NCBI GenBank assembly: GCA_014240065.1
Contig: JAAZXR010000029.1
Span: 1 to 55,895 of the forward strand
Reading direction: 5' to 3'
From: Myxococcales bacterium
GTDB taxonomy: Bacteria > Myxococcota_A > Polyangia > Nannocystales > Nannocystaceae
Length of the DNA stretch: 55,895 bases
Shown one piece after another: positions 1 through 9,362 of this stretch. The notes beneath the pieces are model-generated. The model was not told the origin of the DNA. It saw only the letters and a list, made by a program, of their open reading frames with translations, and did no database searches. Position 1 is the stretch's first letter, and each line of letters begins with the position of its first letter. The translations under genes were made by a program, and so were the position numbers.

Positions 1-249
<249 letters not shown>

Positions 250-261
250 TGACGGAATGTA
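250..261 (-). promoter_or_regulatory. -10-like box next to lipoprotein start
   Basis: On the minus strand TACATT is followed by six bases (CCGTCA) and then the ATG of the Gly-Asp lipoprotein. If it is a -10 box, transcription would begin at or next to the start codon, giving a leaderless mRNA. No clear -35 box is seen at 17-18 bases. Confidence 0.4.
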
Positions 262-339
262 GCACGATCTTCCAGGCCGCCGCATCACGGGGCCCACGGG
301 TCGTTGGGACCCACCTGGAGCCTGAATTCCACCCCTCGG

Positions 340-3300
340 CTAGCGACGCAGGAGCAGGCTGAGCGCCTCATCGACCGCGGAGAGTTTGCCGCGCACCCCC
401 TCGCCCTCGCCGGCGCCGAGCGCGATCCGCAAGACCACCTCGCCCTGCATTTTGAATCGCGTCGGATGAGCGAGCGCGTCCTCTCGAACCTCTCGGGAGG
501 GGCCGGCGCCTCCGGTGGGCCAGCGCAGCGTGAGCCTCGCGCCGCGAAGCTCAAGCGCGATCGCTCCGAGTCGCCGCGCCGAGATTCGACACTGAATCAA
601 CACGCCGTAGTAGGCGGCCTCGCTCGGAAGCTCACCGTACCTGTCGCGAAGCTCGTCCATCACCTCTCCCACCTCCTCCCTCGTCCTCGACCGCGCGAGC
701 CGCCGATAGACATCGAGCCGCTGCCCCGTGTCGACGATGTAGTCATCGGGCAAGAAGGCAGGCACGTCAACGCTCAATTCTGTGTCCTCCTCCCTAGAGA
801 TCGGTGCGCCGCGCAGCTCGGCCACGGCCTCCTCAAGCAAGCGGGCGTATGCTTCAAATCCGACAGACTGAATCGCCCCGCTTTGTCGCTTCCCGAGGAT
901 GTCACCGGCCCCTCGAATCTCGAGGTCCTGCGTCGCGACATTGAACCCAGCGCCGAGCTCTCCATGCCGGACAACGCCCTCGAGTCGCCTCTTCGCCTCG
1001 TCCGAGAGACGCTCGAGCGAATTTACCAACATGTAGCAATGAGCCCGGAGGCGACCGCGACCGATCCTCCCGCGCAATTGGTGGAGTTGCGCCATCCCAA
1101 ACATGTCGGCGCGCTCGATGAACATCGTGTTCGCCCGAGGTATGTCGAGCCCACTCTCGATAATCGTCGTGCAAATCAGGATGTCGACCTGGTGCTCTAC
1201 GAACGCGAGCATCGCGCTCTCCAGCAGCTTCGCCGGCATCTGCCCGTGCGCGACCTCGACGCGGGCGTCCGGCGCGAGCTCGCGAATCCGCCGCGCCTGC
1301 TCCTCGATGCCCAACACGCGCGGCATCACCACAAAGACCTGCCCCCCCCGCCCGAGCTCTCGGCGAATCCCCTGCTGCAAAACCACGTCGGAGCTCCTCG
1401 TCAGGTACGTCCGCACCGACAATCGATCCATGGGTGGCGTGCTGATCATCGAGATCTCCCGGATGCCGAGCAGCGACAGGTGCAGCGTCCTCGGGATCGG
1501 TGTCGCGGTCAGGGTGAGTACGTCCACCGCGGTCTTCAGTTTCTTGAAGCGCTCCTTTTGTCGGACACCAAAGCGCTGCTCTTCATCGATGATCACGAGC
1601 CCGAGATCGTTGAAGCGTACGTCGGCGCTGAGCAGCCGGTGCGTCCCTACGACCACGTCGACTGCGCCGCTGCGAATCCCCTCCACGACCTGCTTTCGGT
1701 CTTCAGCCGACTGGAAGCGATTAAGGCAGCCCACGCGCAACGGGAACATGCTCATGCGATCACAGAACGTGAGAAAGTGCTGCTGTACGAGCACGGTCGT
1801 CGGCGCGAGCACGGCCACCTGTCTCCCCCCCGCCGCCACGCGAAACGCCGCTCGCAGCGCGACCTCGGTCTTGCCGAACCCGACGTCACCGCAGATGATC
1901 CGATCCATCGGCCGTTCGTCACTGAGATTTTCGGACACCGCCTCGATCGCCTGGAGTTGGTCCTCTGTCTCCTCGAACGGGAAGGTGCGATCAAACTGTG
2001 CGCAGAGGTCTCCCATCTCGGGGTGTCCGAATCCGCGTTGCGCCTCCCGCTCCGCGTAGATCTGAAGCAGCTCATCCGCCATCTGGCGGACGTCGGCCTT
2101 CACCTTTCGTGCGCGCGCCTCAAACGTGTGGCCGCCGAGCCTGTCGAGCTTGGGCGTGCGATCCGCAGAGGAGGAGAACCGCTCGATCTCGCCGACCCTG
2201 TGCACCGGCAAGAAGAGCTTGTCGCTCGCCGCGTAGTCCACCTGAACGAAGTCTCCACTCACGCCGTTGATCTGCATCCGGACGATGCCGTTATAAAGAC
2301 CGATCCCGTGCATGAAATGCACGACGAAGTCTCCAACATTCAGCTGCGCGAGACTCCCGGGCCGCCGCGTCCGCGCGCCCTTTCGATGTTTCCTCGTGCG
2401 GACCCCGAACAACTCCGAATCGGCGAGCACCAACACCCGGTCTTCTTCGCTCGTGAACCCGCGGGTCAGCTGCCCCACGAGGACCCGCACCCGCGATTGA
2501 TCGCCGGGTTCCGGTCGCGCCGAGAGCTCGAAGAATGCAGACCCCTGCTCCTGCGCTGCCGGCGGAGCTACGTCGATGTCTCGGGCTTCGAGCATCGCGA
2601 CGAGCCGCGACTGTTGGGTCGCGTTCGCCGCCACCAACACCACATCCCACGGCCGCGCGACGATCCCGTCGCGCCCTCGCCCGAGCCCCTTCAGGTGCTC
2701 CGCGAGCGGCGTGATCACGTCGCCTCCTCCCGTGCTCCGCGCAGCGTCAAGTCGAGTCTTGAGCCGGAGGTTGGAATCCGCATACACGCGGAGCAGCCGA
2801 TCTCCCGCCGCGGGCTCGCCCTCATCGTCCGGCGCCTCGCTCGCGGTCGCGGTGAATTTGAGGGCGGCCCGATCGAGCTTGTCCCCCAGCACCTCCTCGG
2901 GCACGAAGAACTCGTCTGGCGCCGCCGTGAGCTGCTGCGCCGCCACCGTCGCGGCCCGTTGAGCCGCGTAGGACTCACGCATCCTCGCGTAGAGCGCCCG
3001 GAGCTCCTCGGGCTCCTCCACGATCCACCTCGCCCCGTTGGAGAGGTAGGACCACGGCGCCAACATCCCTCGATGCATCAGCGGCGTGAGCGCCTCTCGC
3101 CCAAAAAAGTCGATCCCCGCGCGCAGCGACTCAAGAACTCCACGGGTGATTCTTGAGGGCAGCTGAAGCTCGTCGCCCAACGCGAGGAGCTTGGGACGCA
3201 ACCCCTCCGCATCCGTCACCATCGTTTCTCGGGCAGGGTGAAGCCCGAGCCCCTCGTGGCGCCGGAGGCTGCGTTGAGTCGCAGGGTCAAAGGTGCGCAC

Positions 3301-3945
3301 TTGCTCGAGCTCGTCGCCGAACCACTCGAGTCTGTACGGAAACCGCCCCGAGGGGACAAACACGTCGACGACATATCCACGCACGGCGAAGGTCCCCGGA
3401 TCCTCCACGACCTCAACGCGCTCGTAGCCCCCGTCCACGAGCAGCGTGAGGAGCTCGTCCCGATCGACCGCCTGCCCCTGGGCGATGGTTCGGGTGCGCC
3501 CCTCGAAGTCCTCCTTCGCGAGCACGTTCCGGGTCAAGCTCCGCAGGCTCGCCACCATGAGACGAGGCGGCTCGCGCGCGTCTCGCAAACGATGCAGCGC
3601 CGCCATCCGCGCGGCCACGGAGCGAGGATCGGCCGCCACGTCCGCATACGGAGAAGTGTCGATCTCTGGGAGCATGACGATCTCCCGCGGGGACACCCCG
3701 CCGCGATCTTGCCGTCCCCGGAAAAACGCCACGTCCGAGATAAGCTGCCGCGCACCCCGTTCATCCCGCGCCACGTACAGCAGCGGCCCGCCGTCACCTC
3801 GCGTCATCGCGTGTGCCACGAACATGCCGCGCAGCCCCGCGGCGGCCCCGACGATCCGCGTCGGCTGGCCTCGCGACAGCGCCCGAACAGACGCCTCGAG
3901 GGTATCGAAAAAGGAAGTTCCCACGCCGCCGGGACCATAGCGCAA
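340..3945 (-). CDS. mfd: transcription-repair coupling factor Mfd
   Basis: A 1201-residue ATP-dependent DNA translocase. It displaces RNA polymerase stalled at lesions and recruits UvrA. The length fits full-size Mfd (about 1150). Order seen: N-terminal UvrB-like region; a CarD-like RNA polymerase-interacting domain around residues 530-600 (GDFVVHFMHGIGLY); a superfamily 2 helicase core with Walker A GDVGFGKTE near residue 685 and Walker B/DEEQ (IIDEEQRFG) near 787; motif VI region QLRGRIGRG; and a C-terminal TRCF domain. The ATG start lacks a Shine-Dalgarno. A GTG 21 bases downstream at 3924 (VGTSFFDTLEAS) follows a TATGGT box by nine bases and may be the true start. The gene stands alone and is divergent from the lipoprotein gene at 4052. 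Confidence 0.97.
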   Translation of the reverse strand: MRYGPGGVGTSFFDTLEASVRALSRGQPTRIVGAAAGLRGMFVAHAMTRGDGGPLLYVARDERGARQLISDVAFFRGRQDRGGVSPREIVMLPEIDTSPYADVAADPRSVAARMAALHRLRDAREPPRLMVASLRSLTRNVLAKEDFEGRTRTIAQGQAVDRDELLTLLVDGGYERVEVVEDPGTFAVRGYVVDVFVPSGRFPYRLEWFGDELEQVRTFDPATQRSLRRHEGLGLHPARETMVTDAEGLRPKLLALGDELQLPSRITRGVLESLRAGIDFFGREALTPLMHRGMLAPWSYLSNGARWIVEEPEELRALYARMRESYAAQRAATVAAQQLTAAPDEFFVPEEVLGDKLDRAALKFTATASEAPDDEGEPAAGDRLLRVYADSNLRLKTRLDAARSTGGGDVITPLAEHLKGLGRGRDGIVARPWDVVLVAANATQQSRLVAMLEARDIDVAPPAAQEQGSAFFELSARPEPGDQSRVRVLVGQLTRGFTSEEDRVLVLADSELFGVRTRKHRKGARTRRPGSLAQLNVGDFVVHFMHGIGLYNGIVRMQINGVSGDFVQVDYAASDKLFLPVHRVGEIERFSSSADRTPKLDRLGGHTFEARARKVKADVRQMADELLQIYAEREAQRGFGHPEMGDLCAQFDRTFPFEETEDQLQAIEAVSENLSDERPMDRIICGDVGFGKTEVALRAAFRVAAGGRQVAVLAPTTVLVQQHFLTFCDRMSMFPLRVGCLNRFQSAEDRKQVVEGIRSGAVDVVVGTHRLLSADVRFNDLGLVIIDEEQRFGVRQKERFKKLKTAVDVLTLTATPIPRTLHLSLLGIREISMISTPPMDRLSVRTYLTRSSDVVLQQGIRRELGRGGQVFVVMPRVLGIEEQARRIRELAPDARVEVAHGQMPAKLLESAMLAFVEHQVDILICTTIIESGLDIPRANTMFIERADMFGMAQLHQLRGRIGRGRLRAHCYMLVNSLERLSDEAKRRLEGVVRHGELGAGFNVATQDLEIRGAGDILGKRQSGAIQSVGFEAYARLLEEAVAELRGAPISREEDTELSVDVPAFLPDDYIVDTGQRLDVYRRLARSRTREEVGEVMDELRDRYGELPSEAAYYGVLIQCRISARRLGAIALELRGARLTLRWPTGGAGPSREVREDALAHPTRFKMQGEVVLRIALGAGEGEGVRGKLSAVDEALSLLLRR

Positions 3946-4015
3946 GCGTCGACGATGGGGAGCGTGCGATTCGCGGGCGCCCCCCCCGGCTCCTCTTGAT
4001 CAACGAGAGATGCGT

Positions 4016-4045
4016 CCGACAAGGGGTGGCGGTCCCTGCTACCAT
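4016..4045 (+). promoter_or_regulatory. putative leaderless promoter of the MoxR cluster
   Basis: CCGACA (-35-like), an 18-base spacer and TACCAT (-10-like), followed by six bases and the GTG at 4052. The predicted transcription start therefore coincides with the start codon. The sequence ACCATCCACG just before the GTG recurs in front of the MFS gene at 17983. Confidence 0.45.
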
Positions 4046-4051
4046 CCACGA

Positions 4052-5449
4052 GTGAATTCACGCTTAATGCTGGCGCTGGTTTCCATCACGGCGGGGTGCG
4101 CTCCCCACGGCGCACCCGCGAGCCGCTCTCCGGGCGAGGCGACGCGCGATGACGTACAACAAGACGCCACCTCCTCCTCCGAGGAGGGCGACGCGGCGGC
4201 GGGCGCCGCGACGGGCACCCGCGCGCTAGACCGGTCCCCGACCACCCGCGCGCCCGATCACGATCGCAGGCGGGAGATCGAGTCCTACGCCCGCACCATG
4301 CTCCGCGACCTGGCGGCGGCCCGCGGCATCGAGCCCAACGACGACTGGAAGGTCGATTTCATCGATCGCGCCGGGATCCGCGCTTTCGTGGATCGCGAGC
4401 TCACCAAACAGTTCACGGCCGAAGAGCTCCGGATCTTTGGCCGTGTTGAGAGCGCCTTCGGCGTGATCCCCTTCGGCGTCGATCCACGCGAGCTCCTCCT
4501 CGATCTCTACGAATCCAGCGTCCTCGGCCTCTACGATCCCGATCAAAAGACCCTATTTGTCGGCTCGTTCGTTAACCGACGACTGCTCGATTTGGTGCTC
4601 GGGCATGAGCTCGGGCACGGCGTCCAAGACATGCACGTAGATCTATCCGAGTTTCTGGGCACCATCCGAATCGGCCCCCAACGGGGCGCCTCCGATGAAG
4701 AGACCGCCCGCACCTGCCTCGTCGAGGGTGACGCCCACGCGACCTACCTGAGCTGGCTCGCCGGAGCCCCAGGCCCCGCGGGAGTCGGAGACGACGAGCT
4801 CAGGCTGATGCGCGAGCAGATCCTCTCGATCGACGAGCGCTCGACTGAATTTCCGATCCTCGCACGCATGCAACAGCTCCCGTACGCGGCGGGGACCGCG
4901 ACCGTCCTTCAACTCGCGCGCGAGCAAGGTTGGGACGCGGTCAACGCGTTGTACGCGGACCTCCCCGACACCTCCGAGCAGATGCTCCACGTGGACAAGC
5001 TCGTCTCTCGCGAGCAGCCAGCGGAGATCACCGTTGATCGCGACGCGCTGACGCGAGCGTACGAGGGCCTCACGCTCGAGTGGATCGACAGCCGCGGCGA
5101 GGCCACATGGCTCGCCACCTTCGCCGGACCTGACAGCCTCGACGACGCCACCGCCGCGACGGAGGGTTGGAACGGAGACCTCTTCGTCTCGCTCTCGCGC
5201 GGAGATCATGCGCCGCCCGTCCTCGTAGGCGTCACAGTGTGGGACACAGAATTGGACGCGAAGGAGTTTCAAGAACAGCTCACGCGGTATCCCTCGCCGC
5301 CCGCTGCGACCCGCGTGACCTTGGGCTCCAAGCGGCGCGGTCGCGAAGTTTTCTTTGTGTTCACCGATCCCGCAGATCTCGAAGGGCACCTCGCGAACGC
5401 CGATGACATCTTTCGGGTGAAGCGGCGCGGCAAGAGGCGGGCAAAATGA
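4052..5449 (+). CDS. zincin-like lipoprotein (HELGH metalloprotease)
   Basis: A 465-residue predicted lipoprotein. From the GTG start the N-terminus VNSRLMLALVSITAGC is a signal peptide with an SITAGC lipobox. The body has a zinc-protease motif HELGH at residues 185-189. About 36 residues later, Glu225 in LVEGDAHATY could be the third zinc ligand, as in gluzincin-type folds. I do not recognise a named peptidase family. It is the first gene of a cluster with DUF4175-like, MoxR, DUF58 and VWA genes and overlaps the next gene by four bases, so it probably acts at the envelope with that complex. An ATG at 4067 is the alternative start. Substrate unknown. Confidence 0.85.
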   Translation: MNSRLMLALVSITAGCAPHGAPASRSPGEATRDDVQQDATSSSEEGDAAAGAATGTRALDRSPTTRAPDHDRRREIESYARTMLRDLAAARGIEPNDDWKVDFIDRAGIRAFVDRELTKQFTAEELRIFGRVESAFGVIPFGVDPRELLLDLYESSVLGLYDPDQKTLFVGSFVNRRLLDLVLGHELGHGVQDMHVDLSEFLGTIRIGPQRGASDEETARTCLVEGDAHATYLSWLAGAPGPAGVGDDELRLMREQILSIDERSTEFPILARMQQLPYAAGTATVLQLAREQGWDAVNALYADLPDTSEQMLHVDKLVSREQPAEITVDRDALTRAYEGLTLEWIDSRGEATWLATFAGPDSLDDATAATEGWNGDLFVSLSRGDHAPPVLVGVTVWDTELDAKEFQEQLTRYPSPPAATRVTLGSKRRGREVFFVFTDPADLEGHLANADDIFRVKRRGKRRAK

Positions 5450-7416
5450 GCGACGCCCGCATCGAGACGGTCCTCGGGCCCCTCCTGCGAATCGCGCGTC
5501 GCCGCCAGCTCCTCGTCTCCGTGTGGGCGCACCACTGCGATTGGGGGGTCGCGCTGGTAGGGATGATCGCCATGGTCGGTACGCTCGCGGCGCGTGGAGA
5601 GCTCGCCCCTGCGTGGTGGTTTGTGTTGGCGGCGAGCCTCGTCCCGGTGATCGCGACGCTCCTCGCGTATCGAACGCTGCCTAGCCCCCGCGCGCTCCTG
5701 CGCGAGATCGACGGCTCCCTCGACAACCATGACCTCCTGGGGGCGGCCTACGAATTCGCCGCGGGGAGCGAAGAGGACAGCGTCGGGGCAGATGCCGACT
5801 TTGTGAGATCCGCGAAGTCATCCATTTATACGAGCGCGGCGAAGCACGCCTCGGAGGTCTGCGTCTCGGGGATCTTCTCCTTGCGCCGCTATCGACTTCG
5901 GCGAGCGGATCTCGCGGTCGTGTGCGCGCTCGTGGCGGCGGTGCTCGTCCCGGCGACTTCGCCCGATCCCGCCGTCACCGACGCGACTGAAGCTGCCATC
6001 GAACCGCCCCTACCCGCCCCTGCCGTCGAGCCCCGGACGCGAGCGCTCGTCGCCCCGCTGCGTCGTGAGCTCGCCGATCTCCGTGTGAACGATGATGAGC
6101 TCGGCGCCCTCGCGAGCGCGCTGGATCGGCTGCTCGAAGCTGTCCATCCAGACGACGCGCACCTCGAGCGAGCGCTCACCGAGCTGGACGCGCTCGAAGC
6201 GGCGCTCGAGAGACTTCAGCAGGCGTCGAGGGACGACCTCTGGATCGATCCGGAGCTGCTCGGGGCGGGGGTTCGAGAGATCGCGGAGCAGCTCCGAACC
6301 GAGGAGGGAGGCCGCCCCATCGCCCGAGCGCTCGGAGAGCTGGACGCGACCGGGGTGGAAGCCGCGCTCGCGCGCGCGCTGGACTCGGAGCGCCGCGGCG
6401 GCGACGACGGGGAGGACTCCTCCCAGAACGCCCGCCGCGAGAGGCTCCTCCGCCGCGTTTCAGAGGGGGTCGAGCGCGCGCTCAAGCGCCAAACGAAGAC
6501 CGCCGAAGAGCTCCAAACCCTTGAGCGCCGGCTCGCTCGCAATTCAAGCGACGACGACCCGCGAGCTGCACGGCGGGCACGCGAGGCGGCGCCATCCAAA
6601 GAGCGATTGGAGCGCTTGCGCAGGAGACAGCGCGCAGAGCAGCGAGCGCGCGACCGGCTCGATCGGCTCCGCCGAGAAGCCCGAAACCTCCGCCGCCGGT
6701 CCCGCGAGCCCGCGCCGTCGCATGTCGAGGGGTCGTCGGGTCCCGAGGGCGAGCGCCCCGCTCGTGCTGGAGATGAGGGCGCGCGCGCGCGCCCGGAACG
6801 GGCGCTGATCGAGGGCCTCGCCGACGCGACCGACCGCGTGTCGAGGAGTCAGCGAATGACGCGAACCCAAGCCGCCGTGAAAGCGGCGGGGCGAACGCTC
6901 CGCAGACTCGCCGATGATGGGACCCGCTCGAGATCCATGGAGGCCCACGCCGAGGCCTTCGCGCGGGCGGCCCAGGGCGAGCGCGCGGCCCCCGGCGCGC
7001 AGGGGACTCGGGCGAACGCCGGCGCCCCCCTTCAGGCGGCCGGGGATGCGGAGCCCCGCGCGCTCACCATGAGCACCGAGGGCTCGCCGGCGTCACGCAG
7101 CGGACAGGGAAACGGAGCAGGCGCCGCTTCGGCCGGCCCGTCGCCGCACCTGTTCGGCGCAGACGAGGTCGCTTTGCCCGCCGAAGACGAGGTGAATCCA
7201 ACCTCCCGATCACTGGCGGGGACGCCCGGCCCCGGCACCTCTCGCGCGGTGACGATCCACGAAGCGACGCAGCGTGGATTCGCGAACACGACCTATGAGG
7301 ACGTCTTCACGGACTACCGAGGCTTCGCCCAGTCGGCGCTCGACGATGAGACGATCCCCACCTCTCAGCGCGACGCGGCCCGACGCTACTTTCGTCTGAT
7401 TCAACCCCGAAAATGA
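5446..7416 (+). CDS. DUF4175-like coiled-coil membrane protein
   Basis: A 656-residue membrane protein. Two hydrophobic segments near residues 25-80 and a third near 150-168 anchor it. Residues about 200-450 are a charged helical region very rich in Arg and Glu, probably coiled coil. Residues 490-600 are low-complexity Ala/Gly/Ser. The C-terminal 50 residues (YEDVFTDYRGFAQSALDDET and following) resemble the conserved tail of proteins found beside MoxR/BatA genes in delta-type and planctomycete genomes. It overlaps the upstream lipoprotein gene by ATGA and lies six bases from moxR. It is probably a structural partner of the VWA membrane proteins. No enzymatic motif is seen. Confidence 0.75.
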   Translation: MSDARIETVLGPLLRIARRRQLLVSVWAHHCDWGVALVGMIAMVGTLAARGELAPAWWFVLAASLVPVIATLLAYRTLPSPRALLREIDGSLDNHDLLGAAYEFAAGSEEDSVGADADFVRSAKSSIYTSAAKHASEVCVSGIFSLRRYRLRRADLAVVCALVAAVLVPATSPDPAVTDATEAAIEPPLPAPAVEPRTRALVAPLRRELADLRVNDDELGALASALDRLLEAVHPDDAHLERALTELDALEAALERLQQASRDDLWIDPELLGAGVREIAEQLRTEEGGRPIARALGELDATGVEAALARALDSERRGGDDGEDSSQNARRERLLRRVSEGVERALKRQTKTAEELQTLERRLARNSSDDDPRAARRAREAAPSKERLERLRRRQRAEQRARDRLDRLRREARNLRRRSREPAPSHVEGSSGPEGERPARAGDEGARARPERALIEGLADATDRVSRSQRMTRTQAAVKAAGRTLRRLADDGTRSRSMEAHAEAFARAAQGERAAPGAQGTRANAGAPLQAAGDAEPRALTMSTEGSPASRSGQGNGAGAASAGPSPHLFGADEVALPAEDEVNPTSRSLAGTPGPGTSRAVTIHEATQRGFANTTYEDVFTDYRGFAQSALDDETIPTSQRDAARRYFRLIQPRK

Positions 7417-7422
7417 ACCCGT

Positions 7423-8433
7423 ATGGCAGAACCGATCACCGCCCCCTCCGACTCCAGCCTGCAAGCCATTCAGGACGCCGCCCGCGACGTTGAGGCGCTC
7501 ACACGTGAGCTACAGCAGATCGTGGTGGGTCAGCGAACGACCCTGAGCGGCATCATCACGTGCATGCTGGCCGGTGGACACGCGCTGCTCGAAGGCGTCC
7601 CTGGTCTGGGCAAAACCTTGATGATTCGGGCGCTCGCCCGCGCCGTACAGCTCAAGTTCTCGAGGGTTCAATTTACCCCCGACTTGATGCCCGCGGACAT
7701 CCTCGGGACCTCGATCCTGATCCACGACTCAGACGGGGTTCGCGGGCTACGGTTCGAGCCCGGGCCCGTGTTCGCCAACGTCTTGTTGGCCGACGAAATC
7801 AACCGTGCCACCCCCAAAACTCAATCCGCGCTCCTCGAGGCGATGGAGGAGAAACAGATCACGACCAACGGCGCGACCCGCCCCCTGCCCGACCCCTTCT
7901 TCGTCCTCGCCACCCAAAATCCGCTCGAACAAGAAGGCACATACCCGCTCCCTGAAGCGCAGCTTGACCGGTTCTTTTTCAAGCTCCAGGTCGAGTTCCC
8001 ATCGGAGGCGGAGCTCGTGGAAATCCTCAATCGGACCACGGGGACGCAGGCAGAACCGAGCCTCGCCCGCCTCGACGGCGCGCGGCTCCGCGAAATCCAG
8101 GGCTTGTGTCGGTCGCTCCCCGCCCCTCCCTCGCTCCACCGCTACGTCGCGCGCCTCGTCCGCGCGACGCATCCTGGTACCCCAGACGCCCCCCCGATGG
8201 TCAAGAAGTTCATCCGGTATGGGGCGAGTCCTCGAGGCGCGCAGGCGCTGGTGATGGCGGCCAAGATCCAAGCGGCGCTCAACGAGCGCTTGTTTCCGTC
8301 GGTGGAAGACGTCCGCGAGGTCCTGTTCGCCGCGTTGACACACCGCGTCGCCCGCAACTTCGAGGGCGAGGCGGAGGGCGTCACCCCGGAGGCGATCCTC
8401 GAAGAAGTATCTGCACACATTCGCCCGGACTGA
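7423..8433 (+). CDS. MoxR-family AAA+ ATPase
   Basis: A 336-residue AAA+ ATPase of the MoxR group, chaperone-like proteins that act with VWA-domain partners. Walker A GVPGLGKT carries Lys64. Walker B LLADEINR carries Asp124-Glu125, followed by the typical TPKTQSALLEAMEE. Sensor 1 is seen as VLATQNPLEQEGTYPLPEAQ. The length is standard. It sits directly between the DUF4175-like and DUF58 genes with gaps of six and five bases, the usual MoxR-DUF58-VWA order. Confidence 0.96.
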   Translation: MAEPITAPSDSSLQAIQDAARDVEALTRELQQIVVGQRTTLSGIITCMLAGGHALLEGVPGLGKTLMIRALARAVQLKFSRVQFTPDLMPADILGTSILIHDSDGVRGLRFEPGPVFANVLLADEINRATPKTQSALLEAMEEKQITTNGATRPLPDPFFVLATQNPLEQEGTYPLPEAQLDRFFFKLQVEFPSEAELVEILNRTTGTQAEPSLARLDGARLREIQGLCRSLPAPPSLHRYVARLVRATHPGTPDAPPMVKKFIRYGASPRGAQALVMAAKIQAALNERLFPSVEDVREVLFAALTHRVARNFEGEAEGVTPEAILEEVSAHIRPD

Positions 8434-8438
8434 CAGTC

Positions 8439-9362
8439 GTGGAACAGCCTGCCTCCCCTCTTCGCGAGATTCCAGCGGACGCCCTCTTCGACGAGTCGTT
8501 CTTGGGGCACCTCGGCGCCCTCACGCTCGTCGCGCAGAGGATCGTCAGCGGAAGACAGCGTGGGGAGCGAAAGACCACGAAGACCGGGACGGGGATCGAG
8601 TTCGCGGATCATCGCCCTTACACCGACGGCGATGACATCCGCAACGTTGACTGGGGCGCGCTCGCCCGCCTCAACCAGGTGCTCGTGCGCCAATACGAGG
8701 AAGACGAGGACCTCCCGATCCATCTGGTCTGTGATGGGTCCGCCTCCATGAGCACCGGGGACGGATCAAAGTATGTTCACGCGCGACGGATCGTCGCCGC
8801 GCTCGCGTATATCGGACTGGCGAATCTCGATCGCGTCGGCGTCGCGACCGCGTCTGCGAGCCACTACACGGCGCTGCCTCCCACCCGCGGGAGAGCGCAG
8901 ATTTTCCGCGTCCTGGACTTCCTGCGCGATGCTCCCCACGGCGGCGGCACCGACATCACCGCGGTCGCCCGGCGGCTGATCGCCGAGGCGCGCAAGCCGG
9001 GCGTCTCCGTCATCGTGAGCGACTTTTACGACCTCGCCGGCGCCGCCAGGGCGCTCGGGATGCTCCGTCACCGCAAGCACCAGGTGGTGTGTATTCAGGT
9101 GCTCGATCGCCGTGAATTCGAGCCCTCTCAGCTCCCGCTGCGCGGAGATGTCGCCCTCGTGGACGCCGAGTCGGGCGCTCGCAACGACCTCACGATCTCG
9201 GAGGGGGCCTTGCGGCGCTTTCGCGATGCGCACGAGCAATTTTGCCGGGAGCTCTCTACCCGATGCCGCGCCCAGGGGATCCCCTACTTCCGGGTGGATG
9301 TCAGGGACGACTTGCCCGATGTGATCCTTCGCATCCTTCGCGGCGGCGGAGTGCTGCGATGA
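8439..9362 (+). CDS. DUF58 domain protein
   Basis: A 307-residue cytoplasmic DUF58 protein. The family signature, of the form FADHRPYTDGDDIRNVDW, lies around residues 53-72. A VWA-like segment follows (VCDGSASMSTGDGSKY, around residue 97) with a DxSxS metal-site motif. The GTG start (VEQPASPLRE) lies five bases after the moxR stop. Longer upstream extensions of this frame run inside moxR and are rejected. The stop overlaps the ATG of the next gene. DUF58 proteins are routine partners of MoxR ATPases. The biochemical role is not established. Confidence 0.93.
   Translation: MEQPASPLREIPADALFDESFLGHLGALTLVAQRIVSGRQRGERKTTKTGTGIEFADHRPYTDGDDIRNVDWGALARLNQVLVRQYEEDEDLPIHLVCDGSASMSTGDGSKYVHARRIVAALAYIGLANLDRVGVATASASHYTALPPTRGRAQIFRVLDFLRDAPHGGGTDITAVARRLIAEARKPGVSVIVSDFYDLAGAARALGMLRHRKHQVVCIQVLDRREFEPSQLPLRGDVALVDAESGARNDLTISEGALRRFRDAHEQFCRELSTRCRAQGIPYFRVDVRDDLPDVILRILRGGGVLR

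Noticed and set aside
304-3156. 950-codon open frame on the plus strand
   Set aside because: It lies antisense to mfd, whose motifs are complete. Its translation is Arg/His/Pro-rich with no domain. Such long shadow frames are expected in GC-rich DNA.
8106-8438. N-terminal extension of the DUF58 frame
   Set aside because: It lies inside moxR in another frame. The DUF58 similarity starts after the GTG at 8439.
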